The translations under genes and the position numbers were made by a program. A DNA stretch of 64,000 nucleotides, from positions 62,001-126,000 of the forward strand of contig NZ_FNZK01000015.1 of NCBI RefSeq assembly GCF_900109225.1, read 5' to 3'. Below the pieces are notes generated by a model. That model did not search any database. It saw only the letters and a list, made by a program, of their open reading frames with translations, and was not told the origin of the DNA. Shown here one piece after another: positions 17,057 to 25,130 of the stretch. Position 1 is the first letter of the stretch. Every line of letters begins with the position of its first letter. This DNA is from Propionispira arboris. Lineage in GTDB: Bacteria; Bacillota; Negativicutes; Selenomonadales; Selenomonadaceae.

Positions 17057-18433
17057 ATGAATACAATCGAAGCAAAAGATAAACAATACATATGGCATCC
17101 ATTTACCCAAATGCAAGAATGGGTTGAATCACCGCAAACCGTTATCACATCAGCTAAAGGTATTACACTTTATGATACGGAAGGGAACACATATTATGAC
17201 GGTGTATCGTCTTTATGGGTCAACATACATGGCCATCAGCGCCCTGAAATCAATCAGGCAATCATCGAACAGCTCGGGAAAACCGCACATACAACGGCTT
17301 TAGGTTTAGCGAATATACCAGCTTCGATACTGGCAGAAATGTTAGTCGAAGCAGCACCGGAGGGTCTCAAAAAAGTTTTTTATTCAGATGATGGTGCTAC
17401 GGCTGTCGAAGTAGCACTCAAAATGGCGTTTCAATACTGGCAGCATCGAGGCAAACGAGAAAAAACACGTTTTATTGCGCTGGATAATGCGTACCATGGT
17501 GATACGATTGGCAGCGTAAGTGTTGGTGGGGTTGATTTGTTTCATCGCATTTTCCAACCGCTTTTATTTGAACCGTACCATATACCATCGCCTTCTTTTT
17601 ATCATAGTTCTATGAAAAATGAAGCTGAATTTACAGAGTATTGTTTGAATGCACTGGAAACGTTACTGAAAGAGCATCATAAAGAGATTGCTGGTCTTAT
17701 CATTGAACCTCTGGTCCAGGCGGCAGCGGGCATGCTGATGTCACCCAGGGGTTATTTAAGCGGGGTTCGGCGTCTGACAAAAGAATATGATGTCTTGCTT
17801 ATTGCCGATGAAGTTGCTACGGGATTTGGCAGAACTGGACGAATGTTTGCCTGTGAGCATGAAGAAGTCAGTCCTGATCTGATGTGTGTATCAAAGGGGA
17901 TTACGGGTGGGTATCTGCCTTTGGCAGCAACGCTGGCGACAGATGAAATTTATAATGCTTTTCTGGGGACGATGGCTGAGAAAAAAACCTTTTACCATGG
18001 GCACTCCTATACAGCCAATCAACTAGGCTGTGCAGCTGGAATTGCTAGTCTGGAAATTTTTGCCAAAGACCGTGTTATTGAGGGGCTAAAGACAAAAATT
18101 GCTTGTATTGATGAAATGCTGCAGGGCATAAAGAGTTTGCCGCATGTGGGGGATGCTCGTCAATGTGGTATGATTGTGGGCATTGAACTCATACTGGATA
18201 AAGATAAAAAAATTCCGTATGACTGGACACAGACAATGGGGGCCATTGTTTGTATGAAGGCACGTGAACACGGTTTGTTCATTCGCCCGGTGGGGGATGT
18301 TATTGTCTTTATGCCGCCGCTTTGCAGTACGGAAGCAGAAATAAAAATTATGTTGGATATTACCAAACGAGCTATTATAGAAATTACAGAATTGGGACAG
18401 TCCGCTGCAAGTGGTGGTGGTGCACATTTTTGA
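17057..18433 (+). CDS. bioA: Adenosylmethionine-8-amino-7-oxononanoate aminotransferase
   Basis: PLP enzyme that moves an amino group from AdoMet (or lysine in some relatives) to KAPA, giving diaminopelargonic acid, the BioD substrate. The 458-residue class III aminotransferase starts with the BioA-typical IWHPFTQMQEW (about 11-21). It has YHGDTIGSVSVGG near 150, DEVATGFGRTGR, and the PLP lysine in VSKGITGGYLPL (about 278-289). bioF and bioB are not nearby, so early and late steps are encoded elsewhere or biotin precursors are salvaged. It ends the bioY-bioD-bioA operon. Confidence 0.94.
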   Translation: MNTIEAKDKQYIWHPFTQMQEWVESPQTVITSAKGITLYDTEGNTYYDGVSSLWVNIHGHQRPEINQAIIEQLGKTAHTTALGLANIPASILAEMLVEAAPEGLKKVFYSDDGATAVEVALKMAFQYWQHRGKREKTRFIALDNAYHGDTIGSVSVGGVDLFHRIFQPLLFEPYHIPSPSFYHSSMKNEAEFTEYCLNALETLLKEHHKEIAGLIIEPLVQAAAGMLMSPRGYLSGVRRLTKEYDVLLIADEVATGFGRTGRMFACEHEEVSPDLMCVSKGITGGYLPLAATLATDEIYNAFLGTMAEKKTFYHGHSYTANQLGCAAGIASLEIFAKDRVIEGLKTKIACIDEMLQGIKSLPHVGDARQCGMIVGIELILDKDKKIPYDWTQTMGAIVCMKAREHGLFIRPVGDVIVFMPPLCSTEAEIKIMLDITKRAIIEITELGQSAASGGGAHF

Positions 18434-18671
18434 GGTATACCGAATGAAAAGTTGCTTTTTTATCGATTAGCAAACACAAAGCTGCAAATTGGCTATTATA
18501 AAATACATTTGTAAAATATAATAGTATTTTAGTGATAAAATTTCTTTAAAAAGAACTATACTGTTTTACGTAGTTCTTTAGCAGGTATTTCTTTTGAATT
18601 TGTCGAAATAATCTAGCAGATAGAACTATAATTATTTATTTTATATAGAATAAAGTAGATGGAGGAGCAAA

Positions 18672-19520
18672 ATGAAATATCCTGATACTATTAAAACAAA
18701 TGAAGAAATTCTCAACGCTTTTAAAGTAGTACTGCCATATATAAATACGCTTTCACGTGAAGATATGGTGATCGGCTTAAGTAATTTGACAGAGTATATT
18801 GATTATCAAAAGGGGGACAATCTTGATATAGATCTGGTTCCCGGCAAGTCGGTTACGAATATAGCGACGATAATGGACTGTATTCGTGGCAATAAAACGA
18901 CGTTTGCGGATGTTAATAAAGAAGTATATGGTAAGCCAATCAAGACAATTTTTACACCGATCCGTGGAATCAATAATGAAATTATTGGCACGATCAGTTC
19001 CGGTGTCGATATGGCTGAAAATGAAAAATTGATTGAAACCGTTGCAGAAATGGCAAAATCAACTCGCAATGCTTACGAAGCGGTAGAGCAGGTTGCCCAT
19101 AGTGCTAGTGAGCTTGCAAATGCGGGTCAGGAATCCATTACACAGGCCGCGACTCTTATGGAAAAAAATAGTGAAACCATAAAAGTTATTGAATTTATTA
19201 ATAATATTGCCCAGCAGACGAACTTATTGGGACTCAATGCTGCAATTGAAGCAGCTAGAGCCGGAGAGATGGGGCGTGGGTTTGCCGTTGTGGCTGAAGA
19301 GGTCCGTAAGTTAGCGGAACAATCTAAATCTGCCACAGAAAAAATTCAACAGATTTTAAAGGAAATGAATATTGCTGTAACCGGAATTTCTCGGTCGATT
19401 GAAACAACGGGTTCGATTAGTGAAGAGCAAGCAGCTTCGACAGAAGAAATTACAGCAAATTTGGGCCATGTGAGTAATGCTGCTCATGATTTAGAAGTTT
19501 TTGTTAAAAAATTCAAATGA
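18672..19520 (+). CDS. Soluble methyl-accepting chemotaxis-like protein
   Basis: A 282-residue protein without any transmembrane segment. The first 115 residues look like a single cytosolic sensor domain (Cache/PAS-like, with [20 protein letters not shown] and [13 protein letters not shown]-type features). About 130-282 is an MCP signalling helix pair whose hairpin tip contains [20 protein letters not shown] and [16 protein letters not shown], the CheA/CheW contact region. The domain is short, so it may signal to CheA-type kinases from the cytosol or control another output. It has its own SD (GGAGGAG) and a terminator after it, and no che genes are adjacent. The ligand is unknown. Confidence 0.88.
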   Translation: MKYPDTIKTNEEILNAFKVVLPYINTLSREDMVIGLSNLTEYIDYQKGDNLDIDLVPGKSVTNIATIMDCIRGNKTTFADVNKEVYGKPIKTIFTPIRGINNEIIGTISSGVDMAENEKLIETVAEMAKSTRNAYEAVEQVAHSASELANAGQESITQAATLMEKNSETIKVIEFINNIAQQTNLLGLNAAIEAARAGEMGRGFAVVAEEVRKLAEQSKSATEKIQQILKEMNIAVTGISRSIETTGSISEEQAASTEEITANLGHVSNAAHDLEVFVKKFK

Positions 19521-19523
19521 CAT

Positions 19524-19577
19524 AAAAAAGAGCCGAAGCGCTCACTCACTAAAGAGTGTGTGCTTCGGCTCTTTTTA
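19524..19577. terminator. Bidirectional terminator between the chemoreceptor and gpx
   Basis: AAAAAGAGCCGAAGC and GCTTCGGCTCTTTTT form a 15-bp stem around an inner ACTC/GAGT hairpin, with T tracts for both strands. Confidence 0.92.
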
Positions 19578-19588
19578 TTTTGTCTGTT

Positions 19589-20134
19589 TTATAATAGTTT
19601 TTCAATATCTGCAGCCATAGCCGATGGTACAGTTGTTGGTTCATAGCGAGTGACAACAGCTCCATCTTTATTGATGAGGAATTTTGTGAAATTCCATTTA
19701 ATAGAATCTCCCTTTAAAAATTCAGGGAATTTTGTGTTAAGTGCATTGAGCAGGCCTTTGGCTACTGGATGGGATTCATCAAAGCCTTTAAATGGTGCTT
19801 GTGCAGTTAAGTAATTAAATAATGGTTGGGCATGATCGCCACGAACGTCACCTTTTTCGAATAAGGGGAAGGTTACACCAAAGTTTACTTTGCAGAACTG
19901 CTGTACTTCTTCATTGGTGCCAGGTTCTTGTTCAGCGAATTGATTGCTGGGGAAACCTAATATTTCAAGACCTTGATCTTTATATTTGAGATATAACGCT
20001 TGTAATTCTTCATACTGTGGAGTAAATCCACATTTGCTGGCGGTGTTGACGATGATGACGACTTTACCTTTGTAATCGCTTAAATCTTTTTCCTGACCTT
20101 TAATTGTTTTTACTTTAAAATCATAAATACTCAT
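19589..20134 (-). CDS. Glutathione peroxidase family thiol peroxidase
   Basis: A 181-residue Gpx/BsaA-type peroxidase that reduces peroxides. The catalytic Cys is in NTASKCGFTPQY (about residues 25-36; Cys, not selenocysteine), the active-site Gln in GFPSNQF and Trp in KWNFTKFL, all conserved. Bacterial proteins of this family usually draw electrons from thioredoxin-like proteins rather than glutathione. The ATG at 20134 is preferred to the longer frame because AAGGAG lies eight bases before it. It is the last gene in a leftward run with a glutaredoxin-like protein and a thioredoxin reductase, which suggests a complete reducing chain. Confidence 0.93.
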   Translation of the reverse strand: MSIYDFKVKTIKGQEKDLSDYKGKVVIIVNTASKCGFTPQYEELQALYLKYKDQGLEILGFPSNQFAEQEPGTNEEVQQFCKVNFGVTFPLFEKGDVRGDHAQPLFNYLTAQAPFKGFDESHPVAKGLLNALNTKFPEFLKGDSIKWNFTKFLINKDGAVVTRYEPTTVPSAMAADIEKLL

Positions 20135-20206
20135 AGTAGATACTCCTTTTATATATTTTTTTGTCATCTATAGTACTTTGTAAGGGGCTTCATCTTATGG
20201 AAGAAG

Positions 20207-20440
20207 TTAGTTGATACCTATCATTTCATCCAGTTTTGCTTTATCGAAGCTCGTTACATAGGTGCTGCCATCGATTGTGGTTACTGGTACGATGAGATCG
20301 TTCGTGAGTTTATAAAGTTCATCACGGGCGGCATCATCCTCTTCGACATTGAAATCCTGGTATTCAACATTTTTTGATTTTAAATAATTTTTTACTTTAT
20401 GGCACCATGGACATTCAGGTGTGGAATAAATTTTTACCAT
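20207..20440 (-). CDS. Glutaredoxin/NrdH-like redoxin
   Basis: A 77-residue thioredoxin-fold redoxin with the CPWC active site at residues 10-13 (STPECPWCHKVK) and the conserved cis-Pro region VPVTTIDG. Small redoxins of this type carry electrons from thioredoxin reductase or glutathione to reductases and peroxidases. It starts two bases after the trxB stop and precedes the peroxidase gene. In this setting it is a good candidate for the carrier between the two, though this is inference. Confidence 0.9.
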   Translation of the reverse strand: MVKIYSTPECPWCHKVKNYLKSKNVEYQDFNVEEDDAARDELYKLTNDLIVPVTTIDGSTYVTSFDKAKLDEMIGIN

Positions 20441-20441
20441 T

Positions 20442-21386
20442 TTATTTTCCTTCTTTCTGTTGTTGGATATATTTTTCGGCTAATAAGGCAGCGACGGTTC
20501 CGTCGGCTGCTGCCGTTGTAAGCTGGCGTATTTGTTTGGTTCTGATATCGCCAGCGGCAAAAACCCCGGGTATATTGGTTTCACAAGTTTCCCCGGCAAT
20601 AATATGACCGGAAGATTTTTCTATCGTAAGATCATTTTTGAATAACTGGCTGTTCGGGACAACACCAATATTGACGAAAATACCATCGACTTTAAGCGTT
20701 TGCTGTTCATGCGTATTTTTATCTTCCAAAAGTATGGATTCAAGTGAGGTTGAACCCTCGGCTTTTAAAATGTTTGTATTAAAAAAACAGGTAACTTTTG
20801 GATTTTTTAAGAGTTTATCCTGTGAAACTGGATCCGCTGTAAGCTGTGGTGAACGATGGATTATATAAAGCTTTTGCGCATATTTATCAAGGAAATTTGC
20901 CGCATCAACAGCAGCATTGCCGCCACCAACGACAGCGATAATTTTATTTTGGTACATATGGCCATCGCATAATTCACAATAATGAATGCCGCGACTGAGA
21001 AATTTTTTTTCTTCGGCAATCGGGAGTTTGCGGCGCATCATACCGGATGTAATAATAACAGCATGTGGTTTATAGATCGTCGTTTCCGTCTCAATGATTT
21101 TTTCGGCAGCTGTTAATTGAACTGAAAGAATCGTATCAAATTCATCAATCTCTGCTCTTGCTGTCGTGGCCTGTTCTTGGATGCGTTCAACGAGTTCACT
21201 GCCTTTGATAGATAAAAAACCGGGATAGTTTTCAATGCCATGGGCATTTACAATTTGTCCGCCAACCAATTCATTTTCTAGAATTAAGGTTTTAAGATTC
21301 ATGCGTCCGGCATACATTCCGGCAGTCAAACCAGCAACTCCGCCGCCGATAATAAGCAAATCCAATTCTTTATTCGGTTTTGTCAA
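20442..21386 (-). CDS. trxB: Thioredoxin reductase-like FAD/NADPH oxidoreductase
   Basis: Reduces thioredoxin-like proteins with NADPH via FAD and a redox disulfide. The 314-residue protein has the FAD site LLIIGGGVAGLTAG (about 9-22), the active-site pair CELCDGH (about 138-144), the NADPH site VVGGGNAAVDAANF and the C-terminal GVFAAGDIRTKQIRQL. The start is placed at TTG 21386 because AAAGGATGGTGA resembles a strong SD five bases upstream. An ATG at 21398 overlaps that SD and is less likely. A 37-residue longer frame is AT-rich and unlike the family. It heads the trxB-redoxin-peroxidase operon. Confidence 0.9.
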   Translation of the reverse strand: MTKPNKELDLLIIGGGVAGLTAGMYAGRMNLKTLILENELVGGQIVNAHGIENYPGFLSIKGSELVERIQEQATTARAEIDEFDTILSVQLTAAEKIIETETTIYKPHAVIITSGMMRRKLPIAEEKKFLSRGIHYCELCDGHMYQNKIIAVVGGGNAAVDAANFLDKYAQKLYIIHRSPQLTADPVSQDKLLKNPKVTCFFNTNILKAEGSTSLESILLEDKNTHEQQTLKVDGIFVNIGVVPNSQLFKNDLTIEKSSGHIIAGETCETNIPGVFAAGDIRTKQIRQLTTAAADGTVAALLAEKYIQQQKEGK

Positions 21387-21540
21387 TGAAGTCACCATCC
21401 TTTTATAAATAAAGATTCTTTCTAAAAATAAAATATCCTTTATTTCATTGTACATCAGTAAGACAAAAAAAAAAAGCTTTTTATTGCAATAAAAAAAATT
21501 TTTTTTCAAGCATAGATATTACCATTTGCTTGTTTACGAA

Positions 21541-21585
21541 AACAAGCCTTGTGAACCAATATGGTTTTGGCTCATAAGGCTTGTT
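21541..21585 (-). terminator. Terminator after the LCP gene
   Basis: AACAAGCCTTGTGA and TCATAAGGCTTGTT form a stem on either strand; on the minus strand it is followed by a short T-rich stretch. Confidence 0.6.
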
Positions 21586-21591
21586 AGCGGA

Positions 21592-22770
21592 TTATTGTAT
21601 TTTTTGAACAGGTGGGACAGATGGTTTGGTTGGTTCATTTGTTTTTGGCACTCCGGTTGGTGGACTTGGTTTTGTAATGGCAGGGTGTTTCGTTTCTGCA
21701 TCTTTAGTAGAAGTTGTTTTTGCTGGAGGTGTGGCTTCTTTTGGATTCACTGGGTTGCTGAGGGGCTTGTCGCGGCTGACCGGACCGGATGTTATTTGTG
21801 GTAAGGAGGCAGTATACTCTTCGGCCTCTCGACGCATGATAGCAGCCATTTGCGGTGTGACATCAATTCCTAGTGTTTGCGCTAAGGTTTCTCGGAGCTT
21901 TAAGATATTAGGAATCCAATAGCTTATATCATCAATAAATAAAGGCGTCCCGGGAACCATCTCAGCAGTGAGGCGATTTTCATGGGCCGTTTTTAAAATA
22001 CCAGCAAGACTTAGCATCTTGGGGATGGATAGATCTGTTTTTACAGCTGAACTTATTTCTTTAATAATTCCGGGCAGTTTTGTAATAATATCGGTTGAAG
22101 AAATTTTTTCTAAAACAGCTTTCATGAACTTTTGTTGCCTGCCAATTCGTCCGATATCTCCCTCTTCATCACGAAACCGTACATATTCAATCGCCGTATC
22201 ACCATCCATGTGCTGGAGTCCAGGGGCTAAATTGATGATAAGACCACCGTCATCATCCCAAGGGTCTTCATAATGCATACGTTTTTCGACATTGATATCA
22301 ACACCACCAATGGCATTGATAATACGTTTGAAAGCCTGCATATCAATTAGAATATAATGATCGATCGGTATATTTAAAAAATCTTCGACGGTTTTTTTTG
22401 ATAAATCATGTCCGCCAAAAGCAAAGGCGTGATTTATTTTATCATAGCCATGTCCGGAAATTTTTACCCTGGTATCACGCGGAATAGATAATAAGGAAAT
22501 TTTCTCATTTTTTGGGTCGACCGTTGCCACCATTAAGGTATCACTTCGTCCGACATCATCGTCTCGGCTATCAACCCCCATGATCATAATATTCATTTTA
22601 TCCAAGGCTACCATTCGATCTGGTGAAACTTTTGCTTTTTGATTTGGTTCAAATAAATAGCAGGCAGCACCAGCAATGCTGGCGAGTAGAAAAAGACCCA
22701 GTAATAAAAAAACTCCCCAATGGCTGAGGTGTCGTTTTTGTCGCTGCTTGCGACGCGGTTCTAAATTCAT
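21592..22770 (-). CDS. LytR-CpsA-Psr (LCP) family phosphotransferase
   Basis: LCP proteins attach polyprenyl-linked glycopolymers to peptidoglycan on the outer face of the membrane. The 392-residue protein has a basic cytosolic tail, one transmembrane helix (about 18-40) and an LCP domain (about 60-290). Conserved acidic and Arg residues are in VDSRDDDVGRSDTLMV, LLSIPRDTRV, YDKINHAFAFGG and VRFRDEEGDIGRIGRQQ. The last 70 residues are Pro/Thr/Lys-rich and disordered, possibly wall-spanning. It is a single gene; the promoter is not obvious in the gap before it. Confidence 0.92.
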   Translation of the reverse strand: MNLEPRRKQRQKRHLSHWGVFLLLGLFLLASIAGAACYLFEPNQKAKVSPDRMVALDKMNIMIMGVDSRDDDVGRSDTLMVATVDPKNEKISLLSIPRDTRVKISGHGYDKINHAFAFGGHDLSKKTVEDFLNIPIDHYILIDMQAFKRIINAIGGVDINVEKRMHYEDPWDDDGGLIINLAPGLQHMDGDTAIEYVRFRDEEGDIGRIGRQQKFMKAVLEKISSTDIITKLPGIIKEISSAVKTDLSIPKMLSLAGILKTAHENRLTAEMVPGTPLFIDDISYWIPNILKLRETLAQTLGIDVTPQMAAIMRREAEEYTASLPQITSGPVSRDKPLSNPVNPKEATPPAKTTSTKDAETKHPAITKPSPPTGVPKTNEPTKPSVPPVQKIQ

Positions 22771-22922
22771 AAAACAGCTCCTTTATGTAAAGCACTTATA
22801 TTGATTTTAAGAAATTTCAGCTTTGTTCATGACCAATCGTCGGAGGCTTTGATATAATTATAGGATCACTTCTTCTTATCATGGCAGACCTATCTGAAGA
22901 TTTTATGAAAAGCAAGTACACT

Positions 22923-22974
22923 AAAATGCCGCCAGCTGTTTTTTATAGTTCACACAGCAGACGGCATTTTTAAT
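22923..22974 (-). terminator. Terminator after the EIIA gene
   Basis: AAATGCCG and CGGCATTT with an inner CAGCTG-like extension; T runs occur on both sides. It lies just past the leftward EIIA stop at 22992. Confidence 0.75.
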
Positions 22975-22991
22975 GGTTCGAAACGGCAATA

Positions 22992-23468
22992 TCATAGCAT
23001 ATATTCGATAACGGGTGTTTTGCCGGCTTCAACGAGGGAATTTGATTTAGCATTCAGTTCAGTCACTTTTTCATAATTGACAATTAAAACAGGGGTGATT
23101 AAATTCATTCCCTTTGCTTTAATGAACGGGCGATCCAGTTTTAGAATTGGCGTACCAGTCACTACCCGATCGCCTGTTATATGGAGTGCCGTAAAACCAC
23201 GACCATCTAAAATAACGGTATCAAGACCCACATGAACGAGCACTTGGATACCATTGTCCGCAGTGATGGCAAAGGCATGTTTTGTTGTAAAAAATAAAGT
23301 AATAATTCCATCGCAAGGAGCGAGTACATAATCGCCATCAGCAATGATGGCGAGACCGTCACCGGTTAATTTGTCGGCAAAGACTGGATCAGGCACATTT
23401 TTGAGAGCCATTGTTTTTCCGGAAATTGGAGCAATTATCTGAAATGTCGATTGGATTGCATTTTGCAT
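22992..23468 (-). CDS. PTS glucose-type EIIA component
   Basis: A 158-residue Crr/PtsG-IIA-like phosphocarrier that takes phosphate from HPr and passes it to EIIB. Both conserved histidines are present: His64 (TTKHAFAIT) and the phospho-accepting His79 (QVLVHVGLDTV). The N-terminal IIAPISGKTMALKNVPDPVF is typical. No EIIB or EIIC gene is adjacent, so it is a stand-alone subunit that may serve several permeases or act as a regulator. An AT-rich upstream region separates it from the next gene; the SD is within GGATGGTGA. Confidence 0.93.
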   Translation of the reverse strand: MQNAIQSTFQIIAPISGKTMALKNVPDPVFADKLTGDGLAIIADGDYVLAPCDGIITLFFTTKHAFAITADNGIQVLVHVGLDTVILDGRGFTALHITGDRVVTGTPILKLDRPFIKAKGMNLITPVLIVNYEKVTELNAKSNSLVEAGKTPVIEYML

Positions 23469-23615
23469 AATAGAAAATAAAAATAAAATAAATTTATTTT
23501 TATTTTTTCACCATCCTTTAGTTTATGTATTGAATTAAATAATTTTAACTTATTAACAGAAATGAAGCAGGGAGAGGTTGTTAATACGTTTTTTAATACC
23601 TATAGCGAAATTATT

Positions 23616-24716
23616 TCATAAAATTTTTGTTAATTCCCGACTTGTCGCGGCATGTTTTATAATAATTGATACTTTTTGATCAATTTCTAAAGCTTTTTTG
23701 TGTAAGGATTCGGCTTCTTCAAGCTGTTTTTGATTATTTTGCATCATTCCATCAAGAAAATTTTTCCAGGAGGCTATAGTGAGTGCATCGACTTGTAGTC
23801 GTAAGGCATGAAGATGCTTAGCACCCGGTGGGATGGCAACACTTTTTAGCTCGGCATCGCGTGCTTCATTATCAGGAATGACTTCGCTCTCAATAAATGA
23901 TTGTAGCTTTAAACGTTGTAAGTCGGTTAAGCCAGCGTGCTCTAATTGCATGATATTGTGGAACTTTTCCTGCTGCTTTTTTCCCGTTTTATTGTGGCTG
24001 TCGATAATAGTTTGGGTAGACTGCAGATAGTTGGTGATGTCTTTTTCCTGAAGTGTTTGAATGGTATTTAAGAAATCTTTGTAGTTTTCAATGTAAACGA
24101 CCTGCCAGTTCCCATTAGCTTCTTGTTCTAATCTGGCGCGCAAAGTAAAATCAGTTTTAGTATATTCTTCACAGATCTTTATTTCAGCTATAGCGGTTTT
24201 TCCATTCTTGTGGATAGAGGCAATTTGCTTAAGTTGGATATTTCGCAAATTTGAGCGTTCAATGAATTCATCAAAATCAATACCGAGTTGCTGCCCTTTT
24301 AGAATAGAACCTTTTTCTTCATTTTTTTTCCAAAGACCTGTATTGATATATTGTGAGATATCATCTTGGATACCAGATATAATCATGGGTTTTATTAATA
24401 TATAAAAATTTTCGAATAGCGTTTTTGTTTTAAGTGGTAAAGTTTTATCATCTTTAAACATATCTGTAGTCAGATCATCATATGCTTTTGGTAAGAGAAT
24501 GTCCAGATTGACGGATTTGCGAAAATCGCCGATATCGTGAGATTCGATTGCTGACTGAATATTATGCAAAGCGTATTCTGGTGTTTTGATATAGATAAAA
24601 AAATACCAAGCCCAAGCCCCGAGTAAGAAAGAAAAAGTAACAATAAGAGCGAGTAATTCCCAGGATCTTCTAGCTGTCCGGTGTGCTATTTTTTCTTTCC
24701 AAATGATGTCTTCCAT
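23616..24716 (-). CDS. Unassigned protein with one N-terminal membrane helix
   Basis: A 366-residue protein with a single membrane segment (about residues 20-42, ELLALIVTFSFLLGAWAWYFF), so most of it is probably outside the cytoplasm. The part after it (TPEYALHNIQSAIESHDIG, with KSVNLDILLPKAYDDL) resembles DUF2939-type proteins, but this is only a pattern-level match. The region from about 215 on is helical and highly charged (coiled-coil-like). No catalytic motif is visible. The ATG at 24716 has a GGAGT nearby. It sits alone between PTS EIIA and tRNA-Gln and offers no contextual function. Confidence 0.7.
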   Translation of the reverse strand: MEDIIWKEKIAHRTARRSWELLALIVTFSFLLGAWAWYFFIYIKTPEYALHNIQSAIESHDIGDFRKSVNLDILLPKAYDDLTTDMFKDDKTLPLKTKTLFENFYILIKPMIISGIQDDISQYINTGLWKKNEEKGSILKGQQLGIDFDEFIERSNLRNIQLKQIASIHKNGKTAIAEIKICEEYTKTDFTLRARLEQEANGNWQVVYIENYKDFLNTIQTLQEKDITNYLQSTQTIIDSHNKTGKKQQEKFHNIMQLEHAGLTDLQRLKLQSFIESEVIPDNEARDAELKSVAIPPGAKHLHALRLQVDALTIASWKNFLDGMMQNNQKQLEEAESLHKKALEIDQKVSIIIKHAATSRELTKIL

Positions 24717-24814
24717 AAAAGCAGTAACTCCTATACCTTGTTTTAATCTAGTTGCTATACAAAATTATACAGCAAAATCTAATGAAATGGGACAATGAGA
24801 CTAAAATAAAAAAA

Positions 24815-24879
24815 AGTTGACATTTTTAAAAAATAATATTATAATATTTAACATTGACAGTGCAAAAAAATGTCAACTT
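24815..24879. repeat. 14-bp inverted repeat framing the tRNA-Gln promoter
   Basis: AAGTTGACATTTTT (24815-24828) is the exact reverse complement of AAAAATGTCAACTT (24866-24879). The left arm contains the -35 box and the right arm reaches the first base of the tRNA. Only the right arm would be transcribed, so any role would be at the DNA level. Confidence 0.7.
24817..24845 (+). promoter_or_regulatory. Consensus promoter of tRNA-Gln
   Basis: TTGACA at 24817-24822, 17 bases, TATAAT at 24840-24845. Start expected near 24852, about 27 bases before the tRNA. Confidence 0.88.
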
Positions 24880-24954
24880 GGGGTATCGCCAAGCTGGTAA
24901 GGCACGGGATTCTGAATCCCGCATTCGTTGGTTCGAATCCAGCTACCCCAGCCA
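24879..24954 (+). tRNA. tRNA-Gln (anticodon CTG)
   Basis: Cloverleaf is complete: acceptor TGGGGTA/TACCCCA, D arm with AAGCTGGTAAGGC, anticodon stem CGGGA/TCCCG enclosing the loop TTCTGAA (anticodon CTG, reading CAG), a 5-base variable loop, and the T arm with GGTTCGAATCC. Discriminator G is followed by an encoded CCA at 24952-24954. It is a single tRNA with its own promoter. Confidence 0.95.
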
Positions 24955-24982
24955 TTTGCAAATTTATGTTTTTATATAAAAA

Positions 24983-25031
24983 GGGGCTGTCGCATGAAGT
25001 GATTTTTCATTTCTGCGGCGGCTCCTTTTTT
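24983..25031 (+). terminator. IS-end hairpin acting as terminator
   Basis: GGGGCTGTCGCATGAA pairs with TTCAT...TGCGGCGGCTCC, with G-U pairs, followed by TTTTTT. It stops transcription entering the IS from the tRNA side and is probably the terminator the tRNA now uses. Confidence 0.7.
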
Positions 25032-25130
25032 CGAAACAAAACAGTTTGAAGTCATTTTTTATATTGAAGGATAAAAAAAGGCGCACGAAAACGGCCCACC
25101 TATTAATGGGTTTTTCGTACGTCTTTTCTT

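Noticed and set aside
18755-18772. TTTCACGTGAAG, a parS-like core
   Set aside because: Shares only the central palindrome with parS and differs at about five consensus positions; lies within the chemoreceptor gene.
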